Assembly: GCA_902595715.1 (NCBI GenBank)
Contig: CACJRI010000003.1
Span: forward strand, 69,583-133,582
DNA: 64,000 nt
DNA from: an uncultured SAR86 cluster bacterium
GTDB taxonomy: Bacteria; Pseudomonadota; Gammaproteobacteria; Magnimaribacterales; AG-339-G14
Direction of reading: 5' to 3'
Numbering within the stretch: position 1 is the stretch's first letter; the number at the start of each line of letters is the position of its first letter. Positions 44,738 to 53,736 of this stretch are shown here, in pieces. A program made the position numbers and the translations under genes. The notes under the pieces were generated by a model. That model was given only the letters and a program-made list of their open reading frames with translations, searched no databases and was not told the DNA's origin.

Positions 44738-45433
44738 ATGCTTAGCAATATTTTAGAAAGACTAAAAGATGCTTTTGGTTATGGTTCTAAATATTATAAC
44801 GGAGATCTAATTGAATACTTTGATGATTTATTTAAACAACTTGAGAAAAAATTAATTGAACCCGAAAATGCTAAATCAAAAGTTAAAGAACTTTTTTTGG
44901 CTAATCAAGATTTGAAGTCACATTTTCTTGATACTTATTGTGATAAACAACAAGAACGGAAACATTTACAGATTATAGGAAGTAAAGTTCGTTTATTTAA
45001 CAGACTACGTTTTGGGATAATAAACCTCGAAGAAAATGGATACGAACCTATTCATTGTCATCAAGGTTTTATTTCTTTCCAAATAGTTCTTGCCGGAAAG
45101 TGTACTCTTGATGAATTTGATAAAATTTCTTTGAAAGGCAATAAAGTAATATTCAAACCATATAAAAATCAAGTATTAAGTAGCAACGATGTAATGTTGA
45201 ACTTTTCTAGATTTAGAGGCATCCATGGATTTGGTGCAATAGAAGGTCCAACCAGGATACTCACCATAGGTAAGTATTATGGTCTTTTTGGAAAATATCG
45301 GTTTTCTACCAATAATAGAGGGTATTTGGATATAGATAACCAAAAAAAGATTAGCTCACAGCTTCTACAAACCTCTTTAATTGAAGAACGCGAAGCTTAT
45401 AGTAAATATTCTAAGATAAATAATTTTTCTTAG
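44738..45433 (+). CDS. Cupin-fold protein, cysteine-dioxygenase-like
   Basis: 231 residues. The first 75 are helical. Residues 85-165 form a cupin with NGYEPIHCHQGFISFQIVLAGKC, a His-x-His metal pair followed by the conserved strand, and FRGIHGFGAIEGPTRIL supplying the later His. It has no recognised close relative. The arrangement suits a small non-haem iron dioxygenase or a metal-free sensor. It lies 43 bases after the GFA-like gene. Confidence 0.6.
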   Translation: MLSNILERLKDAFGYGSKYYNGDLIEYFDDLFKQLEKKLIEPENAKSKVKELFLANQDLKSHFLDTYCDKQQERKHLQIIGSKVRLFNRLRFGIINLEENGYEPIHCHQGFISFQIVLAGKCTLDEFDKISLKGNKVIFKPYKNQVLSSNDVMLNFSRFRGIHGFGAIEGPTRILTIGKYYGLFGKYRFSTNNRGYLDIDNQKKISSQLLQTSLIEEREAYSKYSKINNFS

Positions 45434-45439
45434 ATTTAA

Positions 45440-45486
45440 AGATAGCCATGCCAACTCTCTAAAGCCATAGGCTTGTTAAGCTATCT
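45440..45486 (+). other. Nested inverted repeats in a convergent intergenic gap
   Basis: AGATAGC (45440-45446) pairs with GCTATCT (45480-45486), enclosing a second hairpin AAGCC-ATA-GGCTT (45462-45474). No T-tract follows on either side, so it is not a standard terminator. Function unknown; it could end both convergent transcripts or be a degenerate repeat. Confidence 0.3.
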
Positions 45487-45511
45487 CTTCCTTACAAAGA
45501 AATATTCCAAA

Positions 45512-46234
45512 TTAAAGTTCAAATTCTTTTGAATTTTTCAGCATATGCGCAGGCCCATGGGTTAGATTTATAGCTGCATTTTCTCCATAAAGCATTTCTT
45601 TTTGAGCTGCATAATGCTTCCTATCTTTTGCAAGTGGCGCCAATTCCTCTGCTTTTTTTATTGCTAATTCAGGTAATTCTTCAAACGAACCTTTGCCTTG
45701 AACAATTCCTGCTGCAAAAGCATCTTCTCCAGTCCAACGTTTAGACAATTGAACAGTTTCAAAAAACGAATTCGCTGGAATTTTATGTCTAAATAAAGCC
45801 AATTCTGGTCTCGGTATTTTAAATCCAAGTTGCATTTCATTTGCGCAGAGGAATCCACGATCTTCTCTCATCAATCTCAAATCATGAGAGAGAGCCAACA
45901 TAAAACCTGCACCAAAGGCATGACCATTAACAACACAAATACTCGGGATTGGCAAAGTTATTATTCTTCCCATTAAGTACATGAACTCTTCGCCAAATAC
46001 TTCTCTATCTCCACCTTCTGGATGACCTTCGGGGTCTTGCATCCAGTCAAGATCTAGCCCATTTGAAAAGAATTTAGGATCTTTAGAAGATGTTACTAAT
46101 GCTCCTGGACCCTCGTCTTTTTCAATTTCATCTAATGCTCCAGCAAACTCTCTTACAAATGAAGTATTCCAGCGGTTTTCGCCAGCATTCATATATAAAT
46201 GATAAATAGATTCTTTTTTTTCTAGTTCAATCAC
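45512..46234 (-). CDS. Enoyl-CoA hydratase/isomerase family (delta3,delta2-enoyl-CoA isomerase-like)
   Basis: 240 residues of the crotonase fold. FFSNGLDLDWM is the first oxyanion-hole segment, and VVNGHAFGAGFMLALSHD the second. CANEMQLG supplies a single catalytic Glu, as in ECI-type isomerases rather than hydratases with two Glu. It likely shifts double bonds during unsaturated fatty-acid oxidation. Single gene, convergent with the cupin gene. Confidence 0.85.
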   Translation of the reverse strand: MIELEKKESIYHLYMNAGENRWNTSFVREFAGALDEIEKDEGPGALVTSSKDPKFFSNGLDLDWMQDPEGHPEGGDREVFGEEFMYLMGRIITLPIPSICVVNGHAFGAGFMLALSHDLRLMREDRGFLCANEMQLGFKIPRPELALFRHKIPANSFFETVQLSKRWTGEDAFAAGIVQGKGSFEELPELAIKKAEELAPLAKDRKHYAAQKEMLYGENAAINLTHGPAHMLKNSKEFEL

Positions 46235-46360
46235 AATAATTTCCTAAATTTTTATTATTCAAAATACTATACACAAAAAATAATGAGTAACTAAGAGGCT
46301 TTGCCTTGTAAAAAATACCTAAATTGTTTAATTTAAATTCTTATATATCAAGGAGAGCAT

Positions 46361-47170
46361 ATGACCAAAATAACTTCATCACCAGAATTCATTTCACTTG
46401 AAGAAGCCGTAGAAATGAAAGTAGGTACTAGAATTACCTTTGTTCCCGGAATTCAGGCAATTTATGCTGAAGCTTTAAAAAATATTTGTTATGTAAAAAA
46501 AATAAAAGTCATAAGAGTTTTACATCCTTTTATGGGTATTGACAAAAAAACCGGAGAAGATCGTCAAGCTAGGCTTTACGAACTTACCAGCCAAACATCT
46601 TTGCCTACAATGTTTCATGATGAAGAGCGTCCTAGAAACGTTTGGATAGAGCAACTTGCTTTGGCAGAAAAGATTGGCTCCTCGGATGGCATAAATTTAA
46701 TTCCAGATAATTTTCAAGAAAGAGCAGACATGTTTGGGTTGTGTGCCATAGTTTTGGGTGAAGATGGACTTGTTTGGAATATGAGAATCTTATCTGACAG
46801 TCCACTTGCTAGAAAATATGGTTATAGTGATGATGCAAGTTCTAAAGCTCCAAGTAAAATGGCAGAAATCATCAGGCTGATTGACCATCAGCTTAAAAAA
46901 CAACAAGAAAAAGGGTCTAAATATTTAGTTGGTGACAAAATTTCTGCAGCAGATATTTACTGGTCAACTATCAGTATGACAATACTCCCAGCTTCTTTGG
47001 AGATCATGCCAAAGACTAAACAAAATGAGGGCATGCTTTTTTTCTTTGAAGCAAATTCCAAGATTCCAGAAATCAAAGAGGTGTTGAGTGACAGAATTCT
47101 TTCTCATCGAGACTATATTTTAAAAACTTATTGCGAAACTCCTGCTGTTCTTGGCGGAGATCCTATTTAA
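46361..47170 (+). CDS. GST-like protein (269 residues)
   Basis: It has a good AAGGAGAG ribosome-binding site. An N-terminal thioredoxin-like part (TSLPTMFHDEERPR is the cis-Pro strand region, near residue 86) is followed by an all-helical C-terminal domain with KYLVGDKISAADIYWSTI, the GST N-capping box/hydrophobic staple. The N-terminal domain is longer than usual and the glutathione-binding Ser/Tyr is not obvious. First of six GST-fold genes within 7.4 kb. Substrate unknown. Confidence 0.75.
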   Translation: MTKITSSPEFISLEEAVEMKVGTRITFVPGIQAIYAEALKNICYVKKIKVIRVLHPFMGIDKKTGEDRQARLYELTSQTSLPTMFHDEERPRNVWIEQLALAEKIGSSDGINLIPDNFQERADMFGLCAIVLGEDGLVWNMRILSDSPLARKYGYSDDASSKAPSKMAEIIRLIDHQLKKQQEKGSKYLVGDKISAADIYWSTISMTILPASLEIMPKTKQNEGMLFFFEANSKIPEIKEVLSDRILSHRDYILKTYCETPAVLGGDPI

Positions 47171-47179
47171 AATCAAAAG

Positions 47180-48037
47180 ATGTCTATTTGGAACGACTTA
47201 TCGTGGGTTGAGGGAATAAGAACTCCTTTTCTTAATTTCTTTTTTTACAATGTTTCTTTGACTGGATATCCGATCTTTTTATTTTTATTTATAGCCTTTG
47301 GATATTTTTTTTGGTCGCCTCAAAGGTTTTCTAGAGTTGCTATGCTGCTATTTATTTCTGCAGTGATAAATAGTTTTTTAAAAGATCTCTTTCAGGATCC
47401 AAGACCTCCAGCAGACTTTATGTTGGATGAAGGAACTGGAACTAGTTATGGTTGGCCAAGCGGCCATGCCCAAATTGCTGTAACTCTTTGGGGGCTTTTA
47501 GCTTACGAACTAAAAAATAAATTTATATCTTTAGGAGCTGTAACTTTTATCTTACTAGTTGCCTTTAGTAGAATGTATCTAGGCGTGCATGATTTAGGAG
47601 ATGTAGCTGCAGGTCTTTTAATTGGAGGATTTATTCTTTTGCTTTGGCATTATGCTGTTGTTTATAAGCTTTATGAAAAATTTGATAGGTTATCTTGGTT
47701 TTTTATTCTTATTTCTTTTCAATTATTTGTTCATTTGCTCTATCCATCGCATGAAGGCCATGAGATATCCAATTGGTTATTGGGAGCTATGACTGGGTGG
47801 TATCTAGGAGCGTCAAACTTAGTTATCGCATCAAATAATTTAATAAAACTCTTGTTGTCACTAATTAGTACTGTGGCAGTTTTCTTTCTAATGATATTTC
47901 TCTTCCAACTTGAAGGGCTCGTCGAGTTATCCGGATTAATATCTATTTTATTCAGTTATTCCCTAGGTCTATTCTTCTCAATTTTTGTCTCTTGGGTAAT
48001 CCCAAGATTTTGGAAATTATTTAATCTTGCTAACTGA
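47180..48037 (+). CDS. PAP2-family membrane phosphatase
   Basis: 285 residues with about seven membrane segments. The three phosphatase motifs are present: KDLFQDPRP (K-x6-R-P), PSGH, and SRMYLGVHDLGD (S-R-x5-H-x3-D). Members dephosphorylate undecaprenyl pyrophosphate, phosphatidate or other lipid phosphates at the membrane. It could recycle undecaprenyl pyrophosphate released by polysaccharide assembly (inference). It is embedded in the GST run, 9 bases after the preceding gene. Confidence 0.88.
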   Translation: MSIWNDLSWVEGIRTPFLNFFFYNVSLTGYPIFLFLFIAFGYFFWSPQRFSRVAMLLFISAVINSFLKDLFQDPRPPADFMLDEGTGTSYGWPSGHAQIAVTLWGLLAYELKNKFISLGAVTFILLVAFSRMYLGVHDLGDVAAGLLIGGFILLLWHYAVVYKLYEKFDRLSWFFILISFQLFVHLLYPSHEGHEISNWLLGAMTGWYLGASNLVIASNNLIKLLLSLISTVAVFFLMIFLFQLEGLVELSGLISILFSYSLGLFFSIFVSWVIPRFWKLFNLAN

Positions 48038-48041
48038 ATAG

Positions 48042-48671
48042 ATGAACGAATCCGTAAAACTCTGGGGGGCAGGGACTGCAAGAACTCTCAGACCAATATG
48101 GATGGCTGAAGAATTGGAAATAAATTATGAATTAATACCAATTGGTCCTCGAACAGGAGAAACTCAAACAGAAGAATTTTCTGAAATCAACCCAAAGCAA
48201 AAAATACCGGCTATGGAACATAAGGAATTGAAACTATCAGAAAGCCTTACGATTTGTAGATATTTACAAAAAAACTTTGCTTCTAAGAAAATTTTTATTC
48301 CTAGGAATGATATTGCTATTTCTAAGGAAGACGAATGGTGTAATTTTATCTATGGAGAATTAGATGAAACCTCTCTTTATGTCATGAGAAGGCATTATGA
48401 TTTGAAAGATATTTATGGCGAGTCACCAATTGTGGTGGATGCCTGCAGAGAATATTTTATGCGACAAATTAAAGTAGTAGATCATCACTTAAATTCCAGA
48501 GAAACCATTCTCCAAGATGGGTTTGGACTAGCTGATATTTTTTTGATGACTTGTTTAGATTGGGCGATTTTTTATGAGTTTTCTTTACCTGATAATGTAG
48601 CACAATATAGAGATAGAATAGCTTTAAGGACTGCTTATCAAAAAGCGATGAAAATAAACTATTCAAACTAA
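48042..48671 (+). CDS. Glutathione S-transferase family protein (209 residues)
   Basis: KLWGAGTARTLRPIWMAEELE opens the thioredoxin-like domain, followed by NPKQKIPAMEH (cis-Pro) and LSESLTICRYL (the E-S glutathione gamma-glutamyl site). The C-terminal helices contain GFGLADIFLMTCLDWAI. Usual GST length. It lies 4 bases after the PAP2 gene and 7 bases before the CoA-transferase gene, so it is in the same operon. Confidence 0.85.
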   Translation: MNESVKLWGAGTARTLRPIWMAEELEINYELIPIGPRTGETQTEEFSEINPKQKIPAMEHKELKLSESLTICRYLQKNFASKKIFIPRNDIAISKEDEWCNFIYGELDETSLYVMRRHYDLKDIYGESPIVVDACREYFMRQIKVVDHHLNSRETILQDGFGLADIFLMTCLDWAIFYEFSLPDNVAQYRDRIALRTAYQKAMKINYSN

Positions 48672-48678
48672 TAAAAAT

Positions 48679-49866
48679 ATGGGACCTTTAAAAGGAGTAA
48701 AAGTTTTAGACCTAACTAGCATGGTTTCTGGTCCGGTTGGCGCAATGATTTTAGCAGACCAAGGCGCTGAAGTGATAAAGGTTGAACCTGTCTCAGGTGA
48801 ATTGGTTAGACATATGGCCGCAACCCATAATGGAGTAAATCCGGTATTTTTTTCTTGTAACAGGGGAAAAAAATCTATCGCATTAGATCTTAAGTCTCAA
48901 GAAGGAAAAGAAATCCTTTTTAAGCTTGCAGAAGATGCAGATGTTTTTATGCAAAATTTTCGACCAGGTGCTATAGATAGGATGGGCTTTGGTGAAAAAG
49001 CGATCAGAAAGATAAATCAGGACATTATTTATCTTTCTATAAGTGGTTTTGGTAATGAAGGGCCTTATGCAAATTCAAGAGTCTATGATCCTGTCATTCA
49101 AGCTTTATCTGGAGCTACAGACATACAAGCAGATCGAGACACTGGTAGACCAAAAATGTTTCGAATTATCATCGCCGACAAAGTTACTTCTCTGACTGCT
49201 GCTCAAGCGATTTCATCTGCTCTTTATGCAAGAGAAAAACTGGGAATAAGCCAACACATAGAATTATCCATGTTGGATTCAATGATTTCATTTTTTTGGC
49301 CTGAAGGTATGGCTGGAATCGTTTTTGCAGAAAATGAGGTGGATGTAAGAAAGCTTCAAGGTTCTCAAGATTTAATTTATGAAGCGAAAGATAGATTCAT
49401 TACTGCAGGCGCAGTATCTGACGCAGAATGGCAGGGAATGTGTAAAGCTTTGGAAAGGGAGGATTTGATAGACGATGAGAGATTTGCTACACCAGCAGGA
49501 AGAGTAAGTAATGCTCAAGAAAGAAAAGAAATCACAGGAGTAGAAATTTCGAAGTGGGAAAGCGAAAAAATTCTTGCTCGCTTTAAAGCAGAAGGAGTTC
49601 CAAGTGCGCCGTTATTAGATCGTATGGAATTATTAGATAATGAACAAATCATTGCTAACCAATCTGTTCTCAAACTGAACTACGAAGAATTTGGTGAAGT
49701 TCGCCAAGCTAGACCTGCAGCTAGATTTGAAAAAACTCCTAGCGAAATATCAAGACCGGCACCAAAGCTAGGAGAACATAGCAAAGAAATCCTCTTGAAC
49801 CTTGGCTATTCAGAAGAAAAAATCAATTCTCTTGTTTCAGAAAAAAAACTTTTCGTCACAGATTAG
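48679..49866 (+). CDS. Family III CoA-transferase (CaiB/BaiF)
   Basis: 395 residues. GPLKGVKVLDLTSMVSGPVGAMILADQGAEVIKVE is the family start. The segment SRVYDPVIQALSG contains the Asp that forms the aspartyl-CoA anhydride, and the end has PAPKLGEHSKEIL. It moves CoA between carboxylic acids such as carnitine, bile-acid or aromatic acyl groups. The neighbouring GSTs and the absence of beta-oxidation genes give no firm substrate. Confidence 0.92.
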   Translation: MGPLKGVKVLDLTSMVSGPVGAMILADQGAEVIKVEPVSGELVRHMAATHNGVNPVFFSCNRGKKSIALDLKSQEGKEILFKLAEDADVFMQNFRPGAIDRMGFGEKAIRKINQDIIYLSISGFGNEGPYANSRVYDPVIQALSGATDIQADRDTGRPKMFRIIIADKVTSLTAAQAISSALYAREKLGISQHIELSMLDSMISFFWPEGMAGIVFAENEVDVRKLQGSQDLIYEAKDRFITAGAVSDAEWQGMCKALEREDLIDDERFATPAGRVSNAQERKEITGVEISKWESEKILARFKAEGVPSAPLLDRMELLDNEQIIANQSVLKLNYEEFGEVRQARPAARFEKTPSEISRPAPKLGEHSKEILLNLGYSEEKINSLVSEKKLFVTD

Positions 49867-49875
49867 AGCAATTAT

Positions 49876-50985
49876 ATGAATGACCTAGATCTTTCTAAGC
49901 CAATTCTTCTTTATGGCTCTAATATTTCTTATTTTACTGGAAAAATGGAAAACTATTTTAGAGTTAAAGAAATTTCTTACGAGCAAAAGATTCTGAATTA
50001 TCCTAAATTTGAAAGAACCATGAAAGAAAAAGTCGGCATCCATCAAATGCCGGCTGTTGAGTTACCCGATGGCAGATGGATGACCGATACCACTAAAATG
50101 ATTCAATGGTTTGAATCTAAAATTCCAGAGAACAAAATTATCCCCGAAGATCCTGTTCAAGCATTTTTTGCTTTTTTATTAGAGGATTGGGCAGATGAAT
50201 GGTGGTGGAGAACCGCTATGCATTATCGCTGGCATTATTCTGAGGGAGCGCATTTTGCTTCAAGACATTTGGCAGAAGAATTATTAAGCTCTGTTCCTTT
50301 ACCTATTTGGATAAAAAAAATATTTTTAATTAGAAGACAAAGAAATGGCTATACAACTGGAGATGGAATCACAAAAGAAAATTTTAAAACAGTTGAAGAT
50401 GAATTTTTTAAACTATTGGAGAATCTTAATAATATTTTTGAAAAGAGAAAGTTTCTTTTCGGTAATTGTCCTTCAATAGCTGATATTGGTTTTTCCGGTC
50501 CTTTCTTTAGGCATTTTGCTTTAGACCCAGTTCCTTTAGAAATTATTCGCCAAAATGCTCCCAACGTTTTGAGCTGGGTAAGTAATTTATGGAATGCAAG
50601 ATTGTCAAAAATAGATAATGATTTTGAAGAGGGAATTCCTAAAGATCTGGAAACATTGTTCAGAGAAATTGGAAAAGTCTATTTGCCTTACTTATCGGCA
50701 AATGTAGATGCAGTAAAACAAAAAAAAACCAAATTTGATTTCAAATTTGGAAATGTCTTTCTAAAAGACGCAAGATACTCACTATATAGAGTATGGTGCT
50801 TGAAAGAGATAAGAGATCGCTTCAGCAGACTTAGTGAGGAGAATAAAAATCAAGTAGAAATTCTTCTCAAAAAATATGAATGTTGGGAACCTTTATGGAG
50901 AGATAAAAACCTTCCTTTGATGGATAATCAAGAGGAAGGATTACCTTTTAAAGCTGATAGAAAGATGATCGGAGTAAACGAATGA
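49876..50985 (+). CDS. Large GST-fold protein (369 residues)
   Basis: Residues 10-90 are a thioredoxin-like domain (ILLYGSNISYFTGKMENYF, then HQMPAVELPDG with cis-Pro and MTDTTKMIQWF). Residues 110-260 are GST helices with CPSIADIGFSGPFFRH. A further 110 residues at the C-terminus have no GST counterpart; they contain ARYSLYRVWCLKEIRDRFSRL and are of unknown role. It overlaps the next GST gene by 4 bases. Confidence 0.75.
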   Translation: MNDLDLSKPILLYGSNISYFTGKMENYFRVKEISYEQKILNYPKFERTMKEKVGIHQMPAVELPDGRWMTDTTKMIQWFESKIPENKIIPEDPVQAFFAFLLEDWADEWWWRTAMHYRWHYSEGAHFASRHLAEELLSSVPLPIWIKKIFLIRRQRNGYTTGDGITKENFKTVEDEFFKLLENLNNIFEKRKFLFGNCPSIADIGFSGPFFRHFALDPVPLEIIRQNAPNVLSWVSNLWNARLSKIDNDFEEGIPKDLETLFREIGKVYLPYLSANVDAVKQKKTKFDFKFGNVFLKDARYSLYRVWCLKEIRDRFSRLSEENKNQVEILLKKYECWEPLWRDKNLPLMDNQEEGLPFKADRKMIGVNE

Positions 50986-51611
50986 AAAAAAAAATGAAGC
51001 TTTATGATTTTCCAAAAGCCCCAAATCCCCGAAGAGTAAAAATATTTGCTCACGAAAAGGACATTGAATTGGAACTCATAAATTGCGATATGGCAAAAAG
51101 GGAGCATAAAACTCCTGAGTTTTTAGCAAAAAATCCCAGTGGAAAGATTCCCGTATTGGAACTTGATAATGGTGAGTGCATCTCTGAGTCTGTAGCTATT
51201 TGTCGCTATTTGGAACTTATCAAGCCTGATCCAAATTTGTTTGGTATAGATGCTTATGAAATAGCCTACATCGAAAGTCGAAATAGGCATATTGAATTTG
51301 AACTTTGGACTCAAATTGGAGTATCTTGGGTTAATGGCCCTATAGTGGGTAGTCTAGGTTTGTTCGATCAAATACCTGATGCAAAAGCCGCAAGCGATAA
51401 AAATGTTAGAGCTTTTTATCAGCGGTTAGATCAAGAATTTTCTTTTAATAATTTTGTTGCGGGCAATCGCTTTACTATTGCAGATATTACTCTAGTATCG
51501 GCAATAGACTTTGCCTCAGAGATGGTCGATTTAAAACCAAGAAATGATTTGAAGAATCTGTATAGATGGTACGAGGAAGTTTCTTCAAGACCGAGTATGC
51601 AAATAGAATAA
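50982..51611 (+). CDS. Glutathione S-transferase (209 residues)
   Basis: KLYDFPKAPNPRRVKIFAHEKDIE is the N-terminal strand-helix with a PNPRR glutathione-site loop. NPSGKIPVLELDNG and ISESVAICRYLE carry the cis-Pro and E-S site. The helical domain has NRFTIADITLVSAIDF. A standard theta/beta-like GST. Overlaps the upstream gene by 4 bases. Confidence 0.9.
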   Translation: MKKKMKLYDFPKAPNPRRVKIFAHEKDIELELINCDMAKREHKTPEFLAKNPSGKIPVLELDNGECISESVAICRYLELIKPDPNLFGIDAYEIAYIESRNRHIEFELWTQIGVSWVNGPIVGSLGLFDQIPDAKAASDKNVRAFYQRLDQEFSFNNFVAGNRFTIADITLVSAIDFASEMVDLKPRNDLKNLYRWYEEVSSRPSMQIE

Positions 51612-51645
51612 TCGAGTTTACATATACAAAACAAAGGAGAAAAAA

Positions 51646-52137
51646 ATGCCAGAAATGACAATGTTGGGATGGTTTCACACGATTTTAGGTATAGGTGCAG
51701 TTCTTACCGGATTCTATGCCATAGCAAAATTCAAAATTATTTCTTTAGAAAATAAGATTGGTCAAATTTACGTCATCTTGACTGCAATCGTGGCCGGCTC
51801 TGCCTTGGGTATATATAACCAAGGTGGATTTGGAATAGCTCATGTCTTGGCTGTCCTAACTTTGATAGCTTTATTTGGTGCCATTGTCATGGAGAAATTT
51901 AAGATATTTGGCGGTTTTTCAAAATATTTTCAAGCATTGGGTTACACCAGCACTTTTTTGTTTCATATGATTCCTGCAATTACAGACTTTCTAAGAAGAA
52001 TTCCTGTTGGCGATCCTTTTGTTGATTCTTTTGAAGCTCCCTTGCTAGTAAATTTTCAATTATCCTTTTTACTGATTTACTTTATCGGTATCATCATGCA
52101 GATGGTATGGCTTAAAAAAAATGGAGAGATTCAATGA
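51646..52137 (+). CDS. Four-helix membrane protein of unknown function
   Basis: 163 residues with four to five hydrophobic helices (about 5-25, 42-60, 65-85, 98-112 and 130-155). MLGWFHTILGIGAVLTGFY begins with a conserved-looking His. The start has AAAGGAG. It resembles DUF2306-like small membrane proteins in size and layout but is not firmly assigned. Overlaps yghU by 4 bases. Confidence 0.6.
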   Translation: MPEMTMLGWFHTILGIGAVLTGFYAIAKFKIISLENKIGQIYVILTAIVAGSALGIYNQGGFGIAHVLAVLTLIALFGAIVMEKFKIFGGFSKYFQALGYTSTFLFHMIPAITDFLRRIPVGDPFVDSFEAPLLVNFQLSFLLIYFIGIIMQMVWLKKNGEIQ

Positions 52138-52976
52138 CAGATGAAAAGTATTCACCCCCAAAAGTATGGACTTGGGATCAAGAAAGTGGCGGCAGATTTG
52201 CAAACATAAATAGGCCTATTTCTGGTGCAACGCATGATAAGGAATTGCCTGTAGGAAAACATCCTATGCAACTTTATTCACTTGGGACGCCAAATGGAGT
52301 CAAAGTCACAGTTCTTCTTGAAGAACTTTTGGCTTTGGGGCATGAAGGTGCTGAGTATGATGCATATTTAATTAACATAGGAAATGGCGATCAATTTGGA
52401 AGCGGGTTTGTTGAGATAAATCCGAATTCTAAAATTCCTGCTCTTTTAGACAGAACCTCAGAGCCTCATACAAGAGTTTTTGAATCTGGTGCAATTTTGG
52501 TTTACCTTGCTGAGAAGTTTGGTGAGTTCATTCCAACCGATCCAGCAGCAAGAGCAGAATGTATGTCTTGGCTTTTTTGGCAAATGGGTAGTGCTCCATA
52601 CTTAGGTGGAGGATTTGGACACTTTTATGCCTATGCTCCAGAAAAATTTGAGTATCCCATTAATCGTTTTGCCATGGAAGTAAAGCGTCAATTGGATGTT
52701 TTGGATAAAAATTTAGAGAATAGAAAATTTATCTGTGGTGATGAATACAATATTGCCGATATGGCAATTCATCCTTGGTATGGTTATTTAGTGCTTAAAA
52801 ATGCATACAATGCAGCTGAATTTTTAGATGTGAAATCCTATAAAAACGTTGTTCGCTGGGCTGAAGAAATTTCTGATAGACCCGCCTTTAAAAGAGGCGC
52901 AAGAGTAGGGCGACCTCCTAGCGGACCAGAAGATAATGCTATTCCTGAAAGGCACGATGCTAGTGATCTGGATTAA
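52134..52976 (+). CDS. yghU: YghU-type GST (glutathione-disulfide-bond oxidoreductase)
   Basis: 280 residues. The N-terminal extension YSPPKVWTWDQESGGRFANI and NRPISGATH, then HPMQLYSLGTPNGVKVTVLL, closely match remembered E. coli YghU. GFVEINPNSKIPALLD, FESGAILVYLAEKFG and the end ERHDASD also match. YghU/YfcG members bind two glutathiones or GSSG and reduce disulfides and hydroperoxides. It follows the membrane protein with a 4-base overlap and precedes another GST by 2 bases. Confidence 0.93.
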   Translation: MTDEKYSPPKVWTWDQESGGRFANINRPISGATHDKELPVGKHPMQLYSLGTPNGVKVTVLLEELLALGHEGAEYDAYLINIGNGDQFGSGFVEINPNSKIPALLDRTSEPHTRVFESGAILVYLAEKFGEFIPTDPAARAECMSWLFWQMGSAPYLGGGFGHFYAYAPEKFEYPINRFAMEVKRQLDVLDKNLENRKFICGDEYNIADMAIHPWYGYLVLKNAYNAAEFLDVKSYKNVVRWAEEISDRPAFKRGARVGRPPSGPEDNAIPERHDASDLD

Positions 52977-52978
52977 AA

Positions 52979-53722
52979 ATGGATAGTAAACTTAAGATTT
53001 TTGGCGTTCCAATGTCCCAAGCAGTCAGGACCGTTTTATGGATGATGCTTTATAAAAAATTACCTTTTGAATTGATCATCACTGCACCAGGTTCGCCAAA
53101 AGAAAATGGCACCCGCCATCCTTCTTATTTAGAAAAATATCCAAATGGAACTATTCCAGGCTTAGAGGATCCTGAAACTGGATATTTGCTATCTGAATCA
53201 ATAGCAATAATGTGCTACTTATGTAACAAGCACAAATGGGATGATTTGTATCCAGAAGATCCTGAGCTAAGAGGAAAAGTCGATCATTACCTCCACTATC
53301 ATCACCGAAGTATCAAGGAGGCTTCCACAGGTTATTTTGCGCCTATCTTAAGACCAGACTTGGGTCTTTCAGAAGACATAATCAATATGTCCCAAAGGAT
53401 GTTTAATAATGCTCTCAAAGCATTAGAAACTCAGTGGCTTCAAAAAAATAAATTTATCGCAGGAAACTTTGTCACCATTGCAGATTTTTCAGCCTATGTT
53501 GAAATTGCTCAATTGAATACACAATTTACCAATCTATTTGACTATAGTAGCTTTGAAAATATAAGCAGGTGGTTGGAAGATATGAGCAAGCTTCCTTATC
53601 ACGACGACGTCCATTTGGTTTTAACCAAAATGGGAGATATTAGCCAGAAAGCACCAACTATGGAAATTATTATGAACGCAAATCTAGAGACCTTTAATCA
53701 CTTAAATGAAATTGCCTCATAA
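52979..53722 (+). CDS. Theta-like glutathione S-transferase (247 residues)
   Basis: KIFGVPMSQAVRTVLWMMLYKKL opens with a Ser of the S-x-x-x-R type used by theta GSTs. YPNGTIPGLED and LLSESIAIMCYL provide cis-Pro and E-S. A helix has HHRSIKEASTGYFAP as in theta GSTs, and FIAGNFVTIADFSAY is the N-capping box. Last gene of the GST run; the O-antigen-ligase-like gene follows after 14 bases. Confidence 0.87.
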   Translation: MDSKLKIFGVPMSQAVRTVLWMMLYKKLPFELIITAPGSPKENGTRHPSYLEKYPNGTIPGLEDPETGYLLSESIAIMCYLCNKHKWDDLYPEDPELRGKVDHYLHYHHRSIKEASTGYFAPILRPDLGLSEDIINMSQRMFNNALKALETQWLQKNKFIAGNFVTIADFSAYVEIAQLNTQFTNLFDYSSFENISRWLEDMSKLPYHDDVHLVLTKMGDISQKAPTMEIIMNANLETFNHLNEIAS

Positions 53723-53736
53723 GTAGCAATACAAAA

